64,000 nt of DNA. Origin: Dyella caseinilytica (GTDB taxonomy: Bacteria; Pseudomonadota; Gammaproteobacteria; Xanthomonadales; Rhodanobacteraceae). The notes below the pieces were generated by a model, which saw nothing but the letters and a program-made list of their open reading frames with translations, was not told where the DNA came from and did no database searches. Positions 13,492-22,269 of the stretch are shown piece by piece. A program made the translations under genes and the position numbers. The stretch covers positions 992,001-1,056,000 of the forward strand of contig NZ_CP064030.1 in NCBI RefSeq assembly GCF_016865235.1, in the 5' to 3' direction. Each line of letters opens with the position of its first letter. The stretch's first letter is position 1.

Positions 13492-15870
13492 ATGAAATTC
13501 TCCGAAAACTGGCTGCGCGAGCTGGTCGAGATCAAGGCCGACCGTGCCGCCCTGGCGCATGCGTTGACCATGGCCGGGCTGGAAGTGGAAGAACTCACGC
13601 CGCTGGGCGAAAACCTCAGCGGCGTGGTGGTGGCCGAAATCATTGGTGCGCAAAAGCATCCGGAAGCCGATCGCCTGCAGGTGTGCAAGGTCGACGCCGG
13701 GTCGGGCGAGCCGCTGCAGATCGTATGCGGCGCACCGAATGCGCGCATCGGTATCAAGGTGCCGCTTGCCACCGTGGGCGCGAATTTGCCTGGCGGGATC
13801 GCCATCAAGGCCGCCAAGCTGCGCGGCGTCGAATCGTTCGGCATGCTGTGCTCGGCCAAAGAGCTGGGTATCGATAACGATGCGTCCGGCTTGCTGGAGT
13901 TGTCTTCCGATGCACCGGTCGGTCGGCCGTTGGCCGATTACCTTGGTCTGCCTGACGCCAGTATCGAGCTGAAGCTCACGCCCAATCGCCCCGATTGTCT
14001 TGGGTTGGTGGGTCTTGCACACGATGTTGCTGCCCTGTTCGGCAGTCATGTGAAAGTGCCTGCGCAAGCTGAAGCGGCTGTCACGGGCGCTGCGTGCCGC
14101 GGTATTCGCCTCGACGCTGGCGCGGATGCGCCGCGTTATCTCGGCCGCATCATCGAAGGCTTCGACCCCACGGCACGCACACCGCTATGGCTGGCTGAAC
14201 GTCTGCGACGTGCAGGGTTGCGCCCGATCAGCGCGGTGGTGGACGTCACCAACTACGTCATGCTGGAACTGGGCCAACCGCTGCACGCGTTCGACAACGA
14301 CACGCTGCAAGGCGACATCGTCGTTCGCCACGCACACGACGGCGAAACGCTGAAGCTGCTCGATGGCTCCGAGGTCAAGCTCGATACCGGCTTCCTGCTG
14401 ATTGCCGACGAGAAGAAGGCGTTGGCGGTGGCGGGCGTGATGGGTGGCTACGATTCCCGCGTCACCGACGCGACACACAACATCTTCCTGGAGTCGGCAC
14501 ACTTTGCTCCGGCCGCGATCATGGGCCGCGCACGCAAGCTGGGCATGCATACCGACGCGTCCCATCGTTTCGAGCGCGGCGTCGATCCGGAATTGCCGCG
14601 CCGCGCGCTGGAGCGCGCTACCGAGTTGCTGTTGGCGATCGCCGGCGGCAAGGCCGGTCCGGTCCTGGTGGCGGAAAATCCGTCCGATCTGCCGAAGCCG
14701 GCCGCCGTGGGCCTGCGCCGTGCGCGCCTCAAGCGCGTGCTGGGCGTGGAAGTGGCCGATGCCGAAGTCGCGCGTATCTTCACCGCACTCGGCATGCAGG
14801 TGGAAACCACGGCCGAAGGCTGGCGCATTACCGCCCCGAGCAGCCGTTTCGATATCGAGCGCGAGGAAGATCTGGTCGAGGAAGTGGCCCGCATCTACGG
14901 CTACGACCGCATTCCCACCCACATCCCGGCGGGCGAGCTGGCGCTGGCTATCGATCCGGAAGCTCGGCTCAACGAACTCGCCGTGCGCGAACAGCTGGCG
15001 GCACGCGAGTACTACGAGGCGGTCAATCTCGCCTTCGTCAGCCATGCTTTGCTTGCGAAATGGGGTATCGGCGAAAAGTTGGTGCCATTGGCCAATCCGC
15101 TGTCCGCCGATCTGGCGGTGATGAGGCCATCGCTGTTGCCCGGCCTGATCGAAGCCCTGTCCCATAACCGGGCGCGCCAGCAGGAGCGCGTGCGCCTGTT
15201 CGAGATCGGCCGTGTGTTTGGGGCGGGTGACCCACCTGTCGAGACGCCCAGCCTCGCCATCGTGGCCAGTGGCCACGCCCGGGCGGAGCAATGGGGCGAA
15301 GCGGCGCGGCCTTTGGATTTCTTCGACCTCAAGGGCGACCTGGACGCCCTGATCGCCTGGGGCGGTGAGCCGCAACGCTGGTCGGTGCACGCCGACGGCC
15401 TGCCGGGCTGGCTGCATCCGGGGCGGGGCGCGCGCGTGGCTCGCGACGGCCAGACGGCCGGCTACCTCGGTGCCTTGCACCCGCAGCTGGCCAAGACTCT
15501 CGACCTGGGACCGGACGTGCACGTGCTGGAGCTGGCGCTGGAGCCCTTGCTGGGCCGACGCCTCCCCAAGGCCCAGCCAGTGCCACGTTTTCCTGCGGTG
15601 CGCCGCGATATCGCCGTCGATGTACCTGAACAGATGGCCTGGTCACAGATTGAGCAGGCGGTCCGTAGCAGCCTTGGGGCAGCCCTGGTGGAGCTGCGCC
15701 TGTTCGACCGCTACAGCGGCAAAGGGGTCGAAGCGGGCCGAAAGAGTCTCGCTATGGGCTTGATTTTGCAGGACGCTTCACGCACCCTTACCGACGACGA
15801 CGCGGATCACTGCGTACGAAATGCGGTGGCTGCGTTGGAGATGTCATGCGAGGCAAAGTTGCGAGGGTAA
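13492..15870 (+). CDS. pheT: Phenylalanine-tRNA ligase beta subunit
   Basis: 792 residues, matching the bacterial PheT length. The N-terminal EMAP-like tRNA-binding domain (VVVAEIIGAQKHPEADRLQVCKVD, CGAPNAR) is followed by the B3/B4 editing domain, B5 domains and a C-terminal anticodon-binding (ferredoxin-fold) domain with FPAVRRDIAVDVPEQMAW. It forms the heterotetramer with PheS and carries the editing site that removes Tyr. The stop TAA at 15868-15870 is one base from the ihfA start, suggesting translational coupling. Confidence 0.98.
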   Translation: MKFSENWLRELVEIKADRAALAHALTMAGLEVEELTPLGENLSGVVVAEIIGAQKHPEADRLQVCKVDAGSGEPLQIVCGAPNARIGIKVPLATVGANLPGGIAIKAAKLRGVESFGMLCSAKELGIDNDASGLLELSSDAPVGRPLADYLGLPDASIELKLTPNRPDCLGLVGLAHDVAALFGSHVKVPAQAEAAVTGAACRGIRLDAGADAPRYLGRIIEGFDPTARTPLWLAERLRRAGLRPISAVVDVTNYVMLELGQPLHAFDNDTLQGDIVVRHAHDGETLKLLDGSEVKLDTGFLLIADEKKALAVAGVMGGYDSRVTDATHNIFLESAHFAPAAIMGRARKLGMHTDASHRFERGVDPELPRRALERATELLLAIAGGKAGPVLVAENPSDLPKPAAVGLRRARLKRVLGVEVADAEVARIFTALGMQVETTAEGWRITAPSSRFDIEREEDLVEEVARIYGYDRIPTHIPAGELALAIDPEARLNELAVREQLAAREYYEAVNLAFVSHALLAKWGIGEKLVPLANPLSADLAVMRPSLLPGLIEALSHNRARQQERVRLFEIGRVFGAGDPPVETPSLAIVASGHARAEQWGEAARPLDFFDLKGDLDALIAWGGEPQRWSVHADGLPGWLHPGRGARVARDGQTAGYLGALHPQLAKTLDLGPDVHVLELALEPLLGRRLPKAQPVPRFPAVRRDIAVDVPEQMAWSQIEQAVRSSLGAALVELRLFDRYSGKGVEAGRKSLAMGLILQDASRTLTDDDADHCVRNAVAALEMSCEAKLRG

Positions 15871-15871
15871 G

Positions 15872-16174
15872 ATGGCGGCGCTGACAAAGGCGGAGATGGC
15901 CGAGCGCCTCTTCCTCGAGGTAGGCCTTAACAAGCGGGAAGCCAAGGAGTTCGTGGACGCCTATTTCGAGGTGGTCCGCGAAGCCTTGGAACGTGGTGAA
16001 CAGGTGAAGTTGTCAGGATTCGGCAACTTCGATTTGCGGCAGAAGAACCAGCGACCGGGTCGTAATCCGAAGACCGGCGAGGAGATTCCCATCTCCGCCC
16101 GTCGAGTGGTGACGTTCCGGCCAGGGCAGAAACTCAAGGTGAGAGTCGAGGGCTATGCTGGATCAGGGGAATAA
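15872..16174 (+). CDS. ihfA: Integration host factor alpha subunit
   Basis: 100 residues from ATG 15872 (MAALTKAEMAERLF), the standard IhfA length. The frame is open upstream into pheT but that is shadow. Signature elements are LNKREAKEFVDAYFEVVREALERGEQVKLSGFGNFDLR and the DNA-binding arm RPGRNPKTGEEIPISARRVVTFRPGQKLK with the intercalating proline. IHF bends DNA sharply at specific sites and helps sigma-54 promoters, relevant here because a sigma-54 promoter is predicted for glnK. It lies immediately after pheT, as in many gammaproteobacteria, and overlaps the MerR gene by 20 bases. Confidence 0.98.
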   Translation: MAALTKAEMAERLFLEVGLNKREAKEFVDAYFEVVREALERGEQVKLSGFGNFDLRQKNQRPGRNPKTGEEIPISARRVVTFRPGQKLKVRVEGYAGSGE

Positions 16175-16511
16175 CACCGAACTGCCTGCCATCCCGGCCA
16201 AGCGCTACTTCACCATCGGTGAAGTCAGCGACCTCTGCGGGGTGAAGCCACACGTGCTGCGCTATTGGGAGCAGGAATTCCCGGCGCTGAACCCGGTCAA
16301 GCGCCGGGGCAATCGCCGCTACTACCAGCGGCATGACGTGCTGATGATCCGCCAGATCCGCTCCCTGCTGTACGACGAAGGCTTTACCATCACCGGCGCC
16401 CGCGCCCGGCTGGAAGGTCCGCAGGCACGCATGGAGGCCAGCATGTCGCACCAGATCGTGCGTCAGGTGCGTATGGAGCTGGAAGAAGTGCTGGCGCTGC
16501 TGCGTCGCTGA
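16155..16511 (+). CDS. MerR-family transcriptional regulator
   Basis: 118 residues, with an N-terminal winged helix-turn-helix of the MerR type: KRYFTIGEVSDLCGVKPHVLRYWEQEFPALNPVKRRGNRRYY. Then comes a short helical segment and a C-terminal dimer helix (VRQVRMELEEVLALLRR). There is no effector-binding cysteine set, so metal sensing is not suggested. This gene follows ihfA in most Xanthomonadales and pseudomonads; its target is not known. It starts inside ihfA (20-base overlap), so its translation is probably coupled to ihfA. Confidence 0.93.
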   Translation: MLDQGNNTELPAIPAKRYFTIGEVSDLCGVKPHVLRYWEQEFPALNPVKRRGNRRYYQRHDVLMIRQIRSLLYDEGFTITGARARLEGPQARMEASMSHQIVRQVRMELEEVLALLRR

Positions 16512-16572
16512 GCTGTTACCTCTACCGGCAGCATTGCCGGAACTGGTACACTTTCCTTTCTTTGTGAATCGT

Positions 16573-16649
16573 CGGGGCGTAGCGCAGCCTGGTAGCGCAT
16601 TTGCCTGGGGGGCAAAGGGTCGTGGGTTCGAATCCCGCCGCCCCGACCA
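16573..16649 (+). tRNA. tRNA-Pro (anticodon GGG)
   Basis: 77 bases with encoded CCA. The acceptor CGGGGCG pairs with CGCCCCG, the anticodon arm is TTTGC-CTGGGGG-GCAAA giving GGG, and the T-arm has GGTTCGAATCC. The discriminator is A. An extended -10 (TGGTACACT, ending 16552) lies 20 bases upstream. This tRNA after ihfA-merR is common in gammaproteobacteria. No integrase is nearby. Confidence 0.97.
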
Positions 16650-16664
16650 ATTCGCGAAATCCGT

Positions 16665-16690
16665 AAAACGGCGCCTCGGCGCCGTTTTTT
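16665..16690 (+). terminator. Intrinsic terminator after tRNA-Pro
   Basis: The stem AAAACGGCGCC/GGCGCCGTTTT has a very short TC loop and is followed by further T residues. Confidence 0.9.
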
Positions 16691-16776
16691 GTTTTCAGGA
16701 GCGGACATGTGTCCGTGACGATGACGCGCTAGTCTCCGAGGCAGTGAACCCACTGCATAGTCAGGAGATATCGCCG

Positions 16777-17514
16777 ATGCCGTCCAATACCTGTCATCCG
16801 AATGCTCCACACGTAAAGCTGAACACCCCCGACTGGTACATCTCGTCGCTGATGCTGGATCGCGCGTTGGATGCCATCCTGCGCCGGGTCAAAAAGCTCG
16901 ACCGCAAACACGATATTCCTTACCTGGCCGGCTACAGCCAGGACGGCAAGACGATCTATATCGACCGCCACTTACCCGAATCCTTCACCTTCCGCGGGCG
17001 CACCGTCGAAGTGGATCGCTTCCTCATCCTGCACGAGGAAGTCGAAAAGACCTTGATCGACCAGTTGGATCTGCATTACCTGCATGCGCACCAGATCGCC
17101 ACGCGTGCTGAAGAAGCGGCGGTGCATGCACACGGCGTCACTTGGAAGGCTTATGACCGCTTCATGCAGAAATACGTCAAGAGCATTGGCGACGAGCGTC
17201 TAAGCAAGGTGCCGGTCGATCTGGACCTTAAGCCGTATCGCGATTACCACGATTACGACTTGCTGCGGCAGATGGAAGCACACATGGAGCGTGGAACAGG
17301 AATGAGCGCCAAGCAGAAAACCGAGCTCAAGAGTTACGCGGATGCATTTCGCGAAGAACTGCGTGTGCAACATCGCCACGAATTACACAGCAATGGTGTC
17401 GAGAACAAGCGGAGTAAACCCGCCGTGAAAAAGACATCATCAGCGAAGGCAAAGCCGGCCAAGGCCGCCAAGACAGCGCCAAAGCGAAAGGTCGCGGCAA
17501 AACGAGGCAAGTAA
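16777..17514 (+). CDS. Conserved hypothetical protein with HE..E motif and Lys-rich tail
   Basis: 245 residues from ATG 16777, preceded by AGGAGA. The longer frame back to 16534 runs across tRNA-Pro and is not real. The core contains a beta region (PYLAGYSQDGKTIYIDRHLP), then LILHEEVEKTLID, DLHYLHAHQIATRAEEAAV and WKAYDRFMQKYV. The HEEVE...AH...E arrangement, with two His and two Glu at helix-like spacing, resembles a zinc-peptidase-like active site, but it is not the standard HExxH. The last 35 residues are a Lys/Ala/Pro tail like those of histone-like proteins and could bind nucleic acid. No signal peptide. I do not recognise a characterised homologue; the metal-site idea is inference. Confidence 0.75.
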   Translation: MPSNTCHPNAPHVKLNTPDWYISSLMLDRALDAILRRVKKLDRKHDIPYLAGYSQDGKTIYIDRHLPESFTFRGRTVEVDRFLILHEEVEKTLIDQLDLHYLHAHQIATRAEEAAVHAHGVTWKAYDRFMQKYVKSIGDERLSKVPVDLDLKPYRDYHDYDLLRQMEAHMERGTGMSAKQKTELKSYADAFREELRVQHRHELHSNGVENKRSKPAVKKTSSAKAKPAKAAKTAPKRKVAAKRGK

Positions 17515-17574
17515 GCCACACGCATGCCTTATGGTTGCGCAGCCTCGCCATTAAAGGCGAGGTTTGCGCGAAGC

Positions 17575-19242
17575 TCAGGCGGCTACGAGTTGTTGCGGGG
17601 CAGCGGGCTGGTAGACGCTGGCGTGGGTCGTTTTCTTGAACTCGATCTTGGCGGCTTCCTTGAGGCCATCGCCCAGCTTGAAGAATGCCACGCTCTCCAC
17701 GAGTGAGCGGGCACGCATCTGCACCGTATCCGCGGCGGCGGCGGCTTCTTCGACCAGGGCAGCGTTGCTCTGCGTGACCTCGTCCATCTGCTGCACCGCG
17801 CGATTGACCTGCTGGATGCCGGAGGCCTGCTCGGTGCTCTGCGAAGCAATGGCATTCACTGTACTGGCGACGTTATCCACGCTATCGAGTAACTTGCCGA
17901 CCATTGATTCCGCGTGGGCAATCATCTGCGTGCCGCTTGCGATGATCGTCACTGATTCTTCGATCAGCGAACGAATCTCCCGGGACGCCGTGCGCGAATT
18001 GCGCGCCAACGATTGCACTTCACCCGCGACAACATGGAAACCCTTGCCGGCTTCACCGGCGCGTGCCGCTTCCACTGAGGCGTTCAAGGCGAGGATGTGT
18101 GTTTGGGTGGCGATGCGGTCCATCGTTTCCGTGATTTCGGTAATCCGGCTGGCGACGGCCTGCACCTGGTTCATCGCGCCGACAGCCTCGGACATGGCTG
18201 TGCCGCTTTGCTTGGCGATACCTGCAGCCGATTCGGCCAGGCGGCTTGCTTCATGCGCACGCACGGCATTGGCATTCACGCTGTGGGTGAACTCTTGCAT
18301 GGAGGACGACGTTTCTTCCAGCGCCGCTGCTTGTTCGCTGGTACGCGCGGAAAGATCCTGGTTGCCGCTGGCGATCTGTCGTGTAGAAGTGGAAATCTCT
18401 GTGCTGCCCGCGCGAATGGTGTTGACCACACGGCGCAGCTGGCCATTCATCGCGTCGAGCGCTGCAAGCAGCTTGCCGGTTTCGTCATGGCTGGTAACGG
18501 TAACCTGCGTGGACAGATCCCCTTCTGCCACGGCCTGAGCCATTTTCACGGCGCGACCGATCGGCGCCGTGATGCTGTACGCAAGCAGCCAGGTCAGCAT
18601 GGCACCGGCGAGCATGGCACAAAGCACCACGGCGATCAGAAACACACAGGCATCACGGAAAGCGTCGCGGCTTTGCTGATCAATCTGCGTGGACGCGGTT
18701 TGTGCACCCTGCTTCATATTTGCCACCAGACTATCAATGGCGGCAGTGGGTGCGCGATCGATGCCCGCGACCAGACTATCCACGACATGCACGCTTTGGG
18801 GATCATTGGGATCGTAGTGCTGGATGGCAGCGAGGTATTTCGTGCCCAGATCTGCATGCGTGGCGACCGCTGCACTCACGCCGTCAGTCTTTAGGCCAAG
18901 CTCGGCCATCTGCTGCTTCAGCGAAGCGAGATCCTTGTCGACGGCGCTGGACTGCGCGACAAAGCCATCGTGATGCTTCTTGAACGCATCCGCATCACTG
19001 CCGCGCAAGAGCAGATCTTTCCACTCCTGAACCTGTTTCTTGAAATCGACCTGCGTCACGCGCGCCATGTCCACCGCCGCGGCGAATTTTCCGGCTGTTT
19101 CGGCGGAATGCACCTGGAGATCATGGGTACGGGAGAGGCCGCGCCAGCCGCCAAGCCCCACAATGACTGCAGCCGCCAGCATCACTGCGCCGAGCAGGCC
19201 AAGTCGGATGGCGATACGCAGATTGCGAAATCGTAAATTCAT
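17575..19242 (-). CDS. Methyl-accepting chemotaxis protein
   Basis: 555 residues. Membrane helices at about 10-30 and 195-220 bracket a periplasmic helical ligand domain of about 165 residues, of the four-helix-bundle type. A HAMP domain follows (AYSITAPIGRAVKMAQAVAEGDLS), then the signalling coiled coil with methylation helices (QAAALEETSSSMQEF) and the hairpin tip IATQTHILALNASVEAARAGEAGKGFHVVAGEV. The tip departs from the usual QTN..LNAA..GFAVVA by having His in place of Asn and of Ala. There is no CheR-binding pentapeptide; the C-terminus is PQQLVAA. A good sigma-28 promoter precedes it (19282-19308), tying it to the flagellar regulon. Ligand unknown. Confidence 0.94.
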   Translation of the reverse strand: MNLRFRNLRIAIRLGLLGAVMLAAAVIVGLGGWRGLSRTHDLQVHSAETAGKFAAAVDMARVTQVDFKKQVQEWKDLLLRGSDADAFKKHHDGFVAQSSAVDKDLASLKQQMAELGLKTDGVSAAVATHADLGTKYLAAIQHYDPNDPQSVHVVDSLVAGIDRAPTAAIDSLVANMKQGAQTASTQIDQQSRDAFRDACVFLIAVVLCAMLAGAMLTWLLAYSITAPIGRAVKMAQAVAEGDLSTQVTVTSHDETGKLLAALDAMNGQLRRVVNTIRAGSTEISTSTRQIASGNQDLSARTSEQAAALEETSSSMQEFTHSVNANAVRAHEASRLAESAAGIAKQSGTAMSEAVGAMNQVQAVASRITEITETMDRIATQTHILALNASVEAARAGEAGKGFHVVAGEVQSLARNSRTASREIRSLIEESVTIIASGTQMIAHAESMVGKLLDSVDNVASTVNAIASQSTEQASGIQQVNRAVQQMDEVTQSNAALVEEAAAAADTVQMRARSLVESVAFFKLGDGLKEAAKIEFKKTTHASVYQPAAPQQLVAA

Positions 19243-19281
19243 AAGCTGTGCCGCAATAAAAAACGTTGCCGAGTTAAGTAG

Positions 19282-19308
19282 TTATCGGCATATGGCGGTC
19301 AAGCTTGA
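19282..19308 (-). promoter_or_regulatory. Candidate sigma-28 (FliA) promoter of the chemoreceptor
   Basis: On the minus strand TCAAGCTT, 11 bases, then a perfect GCCGATAA. The flagellar consensus is TAAAGTTT-N11-GCCGATAA. The implied start is about 33 bases before the ATG at 19242. Confidence 0.75.
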
Positions 19309-19355
19309 ATAAGCGAGGCATTCACCAGTGTCAAACGTTGGGGTGGCGCGGCCAC

Positions 19356-19391
19356 CGCAGGTTGGGTGAGCGCACCGCTACCCAACCTGCG
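19356..19391. repeat. Perfect inverted repeat between serA and the chemoreceptor
   Basis: Twelve-base arms CGCAGGTTGGGT and ACCCAACCTGCG are separated by 12 bases. It lies just after the serA stop and could stabilise the serA transcript end; it has no T-run. A GTTGGGT-core hairpin of this kind is a common dispersed repeat in proteobacteria. Confidence 0.7.
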
Positions 19392-19410
19392 AAACGACAG
19401 CATGGCGTGA

Positions 19411-20643
19411 TCAATAAAGTACGCGTGTCCGCAACGTTCCCGGTATCGCTGCGAGCTTGTCTTTCAGCAATGCGGCCTGCTGTTCTTCCGCCGACACATC
19501 GATCACGACGTAACCCACGTCCGCTGTGGTCTGCAGGAACTGCGCATCGATGTTGATGTTGCCGGCGGAGAACAGTTCATTGATGCGCGAGAGCACGCCT
19601 GGCACGTTGCGATGAATGTGCAACAGGCGACGACTGCGCGGATGTTCCGGCAAGGTCACTTCCGGGAAGTTCACGGCAGACAGCGTGGAGCCGTTGTCGC
19701 TATAGCGCACCAGTTTGCTGGCCACTTCGATGCCGATGTTGTCCTGTGCTTCCAGTGTGCTACCGCCGATATGCGGGGTGAGGATCACGTTATCCATGCC
19801 GATCAACGGTGAGACAAAGGGATCGTCGTTGCCCTTCGGTTCCACCGGGAATACGTCGATGGCAGCGCCACCGACGTGCTCCTTGCGCAGCGCATCCGCG
19901 AGCGCGTCGATATCGACCACCGTGCCGCGCGATGCATTGATCAGCAGCGCGCCCTTCTTCATCTTGTCCAGCTCAGTCTTGCCCATCATCAGCTTGGTCG
20001 AGGGCGTTTCCGGCACGTGCAGCGTGACGACGTCGGAACGTTCAAGCAGATCATCCAGGCTGGCCGCGGCGCGTGCATTGCCCAGCGACAGCTTGGATTC
20101 GATGTCGTGGAAGATCACGCGCATGCCCAGGCTTTCCGCCAGCACGCCCACCTGCGTGCCGATATGGCCGTAGCCGACGATGCCGAGCACCTTGTCGCGC
20201 ACTTCAAAGCTGCCCGCAGCGGATTTGGTCCAGCCGCCACGGTGGCAGAGTGCGCTCTTTTGCGGAATGCCACGCAGCAGCATGATCGTCTCGGCAATCA
20301 CCAGCTCTGCCACGCTGCGCGTGTTGGAGTAGGGCGCGTTGAAAACGGGAATACCAAGCTTCCCCGCGGCGCTCAGATCAACCTGGTTGGTGCCGATGCA
20401 ATAGCAGCCTACGGCGATCAAGCGCTTGGCATGGTCCAGCACGTCATCGGTGAGATGCGTGCGGGATCGGATACCGATGATATGCGCGTCGGCGATACGC
20501 GCTTTCAACTCGTCCTCCGGCAGCGATTTGGCGTGGTACTCGATCTGGCTGTAGCCGGCGCGCTGGAAGGTTTCCACCGCTGTGCGGCTGAGGCCTTCGA
20601 GCAACAGCACCTTGATGTCTTGCTTGGGATACGAGGTCTTCAT
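19411..20643 (-). CDS. serA: D-3-phosphoglycerate dehydrogenase
   Basis: 410 residues from ATG 20643, the same length as E. coli SerA; the frame is open upstream but the family start is MKTSYPKQDIKVLLLEG. It has a substrate domain with GIRSRTHLTDDVL, an NAD-binding domain (VGYGHIGTQVG), and the catalytic elements NASRGTVVDIDAL and TPHIGG. A C-terminal ACT domain (HRNVPGVLSRINELFSAGNINIDAQFLQT) is the usual serine feedback site. It catalyses the first step of serine synthesis and in several bacteria also reduces 2-oxoglutarate to D-2-hydroxyglutarate. The divergent neighbour at 20792 probably encodes the enzyme that recycles this product. Confidence 0.97.
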   Translation of the reverse strand: MKTSYPKQDIKVLLLEGLSRTAVETFQRAGYSQIEYHAKSLPEDELKARIADAHIIGIRSRTHLTDDVLDHAKRLIAVGCYCIGTNQVDLSAAGKLGIPVFNAPYSNTRSVAELVIAETIMLLRGIPQKSALCHRGGWTKSAAGSFEVRDKVLGIVGYGHIGTQVGVLAESLGMRVIFHDIESKLSLGNARAAASLDDLLERSDVVTLHVPETPSTKLMMGKTELDKMKKGALLINASRGTVVDIDALADALRKEHVGGAAIDVFPVEPKGNDDPFVSPLIGMDNVILTPHIGGSTLEAQDNIGIEVASKLVRYSDNGSTLSAVNFPEVTLPEHPRSRRLLHIHRNVPGVLSRINELFSAGNINIDAQFLQTTADVGYVVIDVSAEEQQAALLKDKLAAIPGTLRTRVLY

Positions 20644-20791
20644 GGCAGCCCGGGTTTGGATGTAAAGAGCGTGTCTGCGATCTCTGCATAGTCCACAGAC
20701 AGGCTCTTCACTATGCCAGATTTTGCCGCGACGCAGCACTGGACGCGTCGCGCAGGCGCTGGCACGCTGGATGCCTCGCCACGGAGTTGCC

Positions 20792-22177
20792 ATGACAGCT
20801 GATGCCCTCGCCGAATTGTCCCGCCGTCTGCCCGATCTGCGCCTGCTGACCGAGGCCGGCGACCTGGAGCATTACGGCCGCGATTGGACTCGACGCTGGA
20901 CGCCTGCGCCGCTGGCCATCGCGCTGCCAGCCTCGATCGAGGAAGTGCAGGGCATCATGCGTTGGGCCAACGAGAACAAGGTCGCTATCGTGCCCTCAGG
21001 CGGCCGCACCGGCTTGTCGGGCGGCGCGGTGGCGGCGCATGGCGAACTGGTGCTGAGTCTGGCCCGCATGAACCGTGTGCTGGGTTTCGACGCCGTAGAC
21101 CGCACACTGACGGTGCAGCCTGGCATCGCGCTGGAAGCCGTGCATGGGGCTGCGCGGGAGCACGGGCTGATCTATCCCGTGGATTTTGCTGCGCGGGGGT
21201 CCTGCTCCATCGGCGGCAATATCGCCACTAACGCAGGTGGCATCCGCGTCATCCGTTATGGCAATACACGTGAGTGGATAGCGGGTCTTAAAGTCGTCGC
21301 CGGGAACGGCGAATTGCTGGATCTCAATCGCGGTCTGATCAAGAACTCCAGCGGCTACGATTTCCGCCAGCTGGTAATCGGCTCGGAAGGAACGCTCGGC
21401 ATTGTGGTGGAGGCGACTTTGCGCCTCGCCGATCCGCCGCAGCCTTCGCAAGTGATGCTGCTTGCGTTACCTGATATGGATGCGTTGATGCAGGTGTTTG
21501 CCCTGTTCCGTGCACGCTTGTCGCTGCAGGCCTTCGAGTTCTTTACCGACATGGCCTTGAAGCATGTGCTGGCGCACGGCGCGCAGCGTGCCATCGATGG
21601 TGAACATCCTTACTACGTGGTAACCGAATTTGATGCGCCTGACGAACGCGCACAAGAAGCGGCGCTGACGGCGTTTGAACAAGGTGTGGAGCAGGGCTTG
21701 ATCAGCGATGGTGTGATCGCACAGAGCGACGCCCAGGCGGCAGCACTATGGCGTCTGCGTGAAGGCATTACCGAAAGCCTGGCGCCGCACAAACCCTACA
21801 AGAATGATATTTCCGTACGCATCAGCGCTGTGCCGGCGTTCTTGCAAGAGATCCAGTCGCTGCTGACGCGCGAGTATCCAGATATCGAAGTGGTGTGGTT
21901 CGGACACATCGGTGACGGCAACTTGCATATCAATGTGCTCAAGCCGGATACGCTTTCTGATGCGGATTTCATCGCGCAGTGTGAGCATGTGACCAAGCTT
22001 CTGGCGCAAACGCTGCAACGCCACGGCGGCAGCATTTCCGCTGAGCACGGCATCGGCCTGGTCAAGCGCGCTTATCTGGAAAGCACTCGCAGCGCGGCTG
22101 AGATTGCGCTGATGCGCGGTGTGAAAAGTGTGTTCGATCCGAATGGGATTCTTAATCCAGGCAAGTTATTTGCCTGA
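20792..22177 (+). CDS. FAD-linked oxidase, probable D-2-hydroxyglutarate dehydrogenase
   Basis: 461 residues from ATG 20792 (CGGAG at normal spacing). The N-terminal PCMH-type FAD domain contains PSGGRTGLSGGAV and the pyrophosphate-binding GSCSIGGNIATNAGG. The C-terminal domain holds the metal-site histidines in WFGHIGDGNLHINV and the late SAEHGIGLVKR. This family covers D-2-hydroxyglutarate, D-lactate and glycolate oxidases. I favour the hydroxyglutarate enzyme because it is divergently paired with serA: in Pseudomonas the two act as a couple, the second oxidising D-2-hydroxyglutarate made by SerA and so pulling the unfavourable first step of serine synthesis. Electron acceptor is presumably an electron-transfer flavoprotein or quinone. 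Confidence 0.85.
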   Translation: MTADALAELSRRLPDLRLLTEAGDLEHYGRDWTRRWTPAPLAIALPASIEEVQGIMRWANENKVAIVPSGGRTGLSGGAVAAHGELVLSLARMNRVLGFDAVDRTLTVQPGIALEAVHGAAREHGLIYPVDFAARGSCSIGGNIATNAGGIRVIRYGNTREWIAGLKVVAGNGELLDLNRGLIKNSSGYDFRQLVIGSEGTLGIVVEATLRLADPPQPSQVMLLALPDMDALMQVFALFRARLSLQAFEFFTDMALKHVLAHGAQRAIDGEHPYYVVTEFDAPDERAQEAALTAFEQGVEQGLISDGVIAQSDAQAAALWRLREGITESLAPHKPYKNDISVRISAVPAFLQEIQSLLTREYPDIEVVWFGHIGDGNLHINVLKPDTLSDADFIAQCEHVTKLLAQTLQRHGGSISAEHGIGLVKRAYLESTRSAAEIALMRGVKSVFDPNGILNPGKLFA

Positions 22178-22269
22178 ATCCCGGGAGCGCCAAGCCCCAG
22201 GGCCATCGGCTTGGGTTGCATGGCACTCCCTCGTACCATGTGACTCTCACCCTGTCAGGCCGCCACACC

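Noticed and set aside
16534..16776. Upstream extension of the HE..E protein frame
   Set aside because: It runs through tRNA-Pro and its terminator; ATG 16777 with AGGAGA is a better start.
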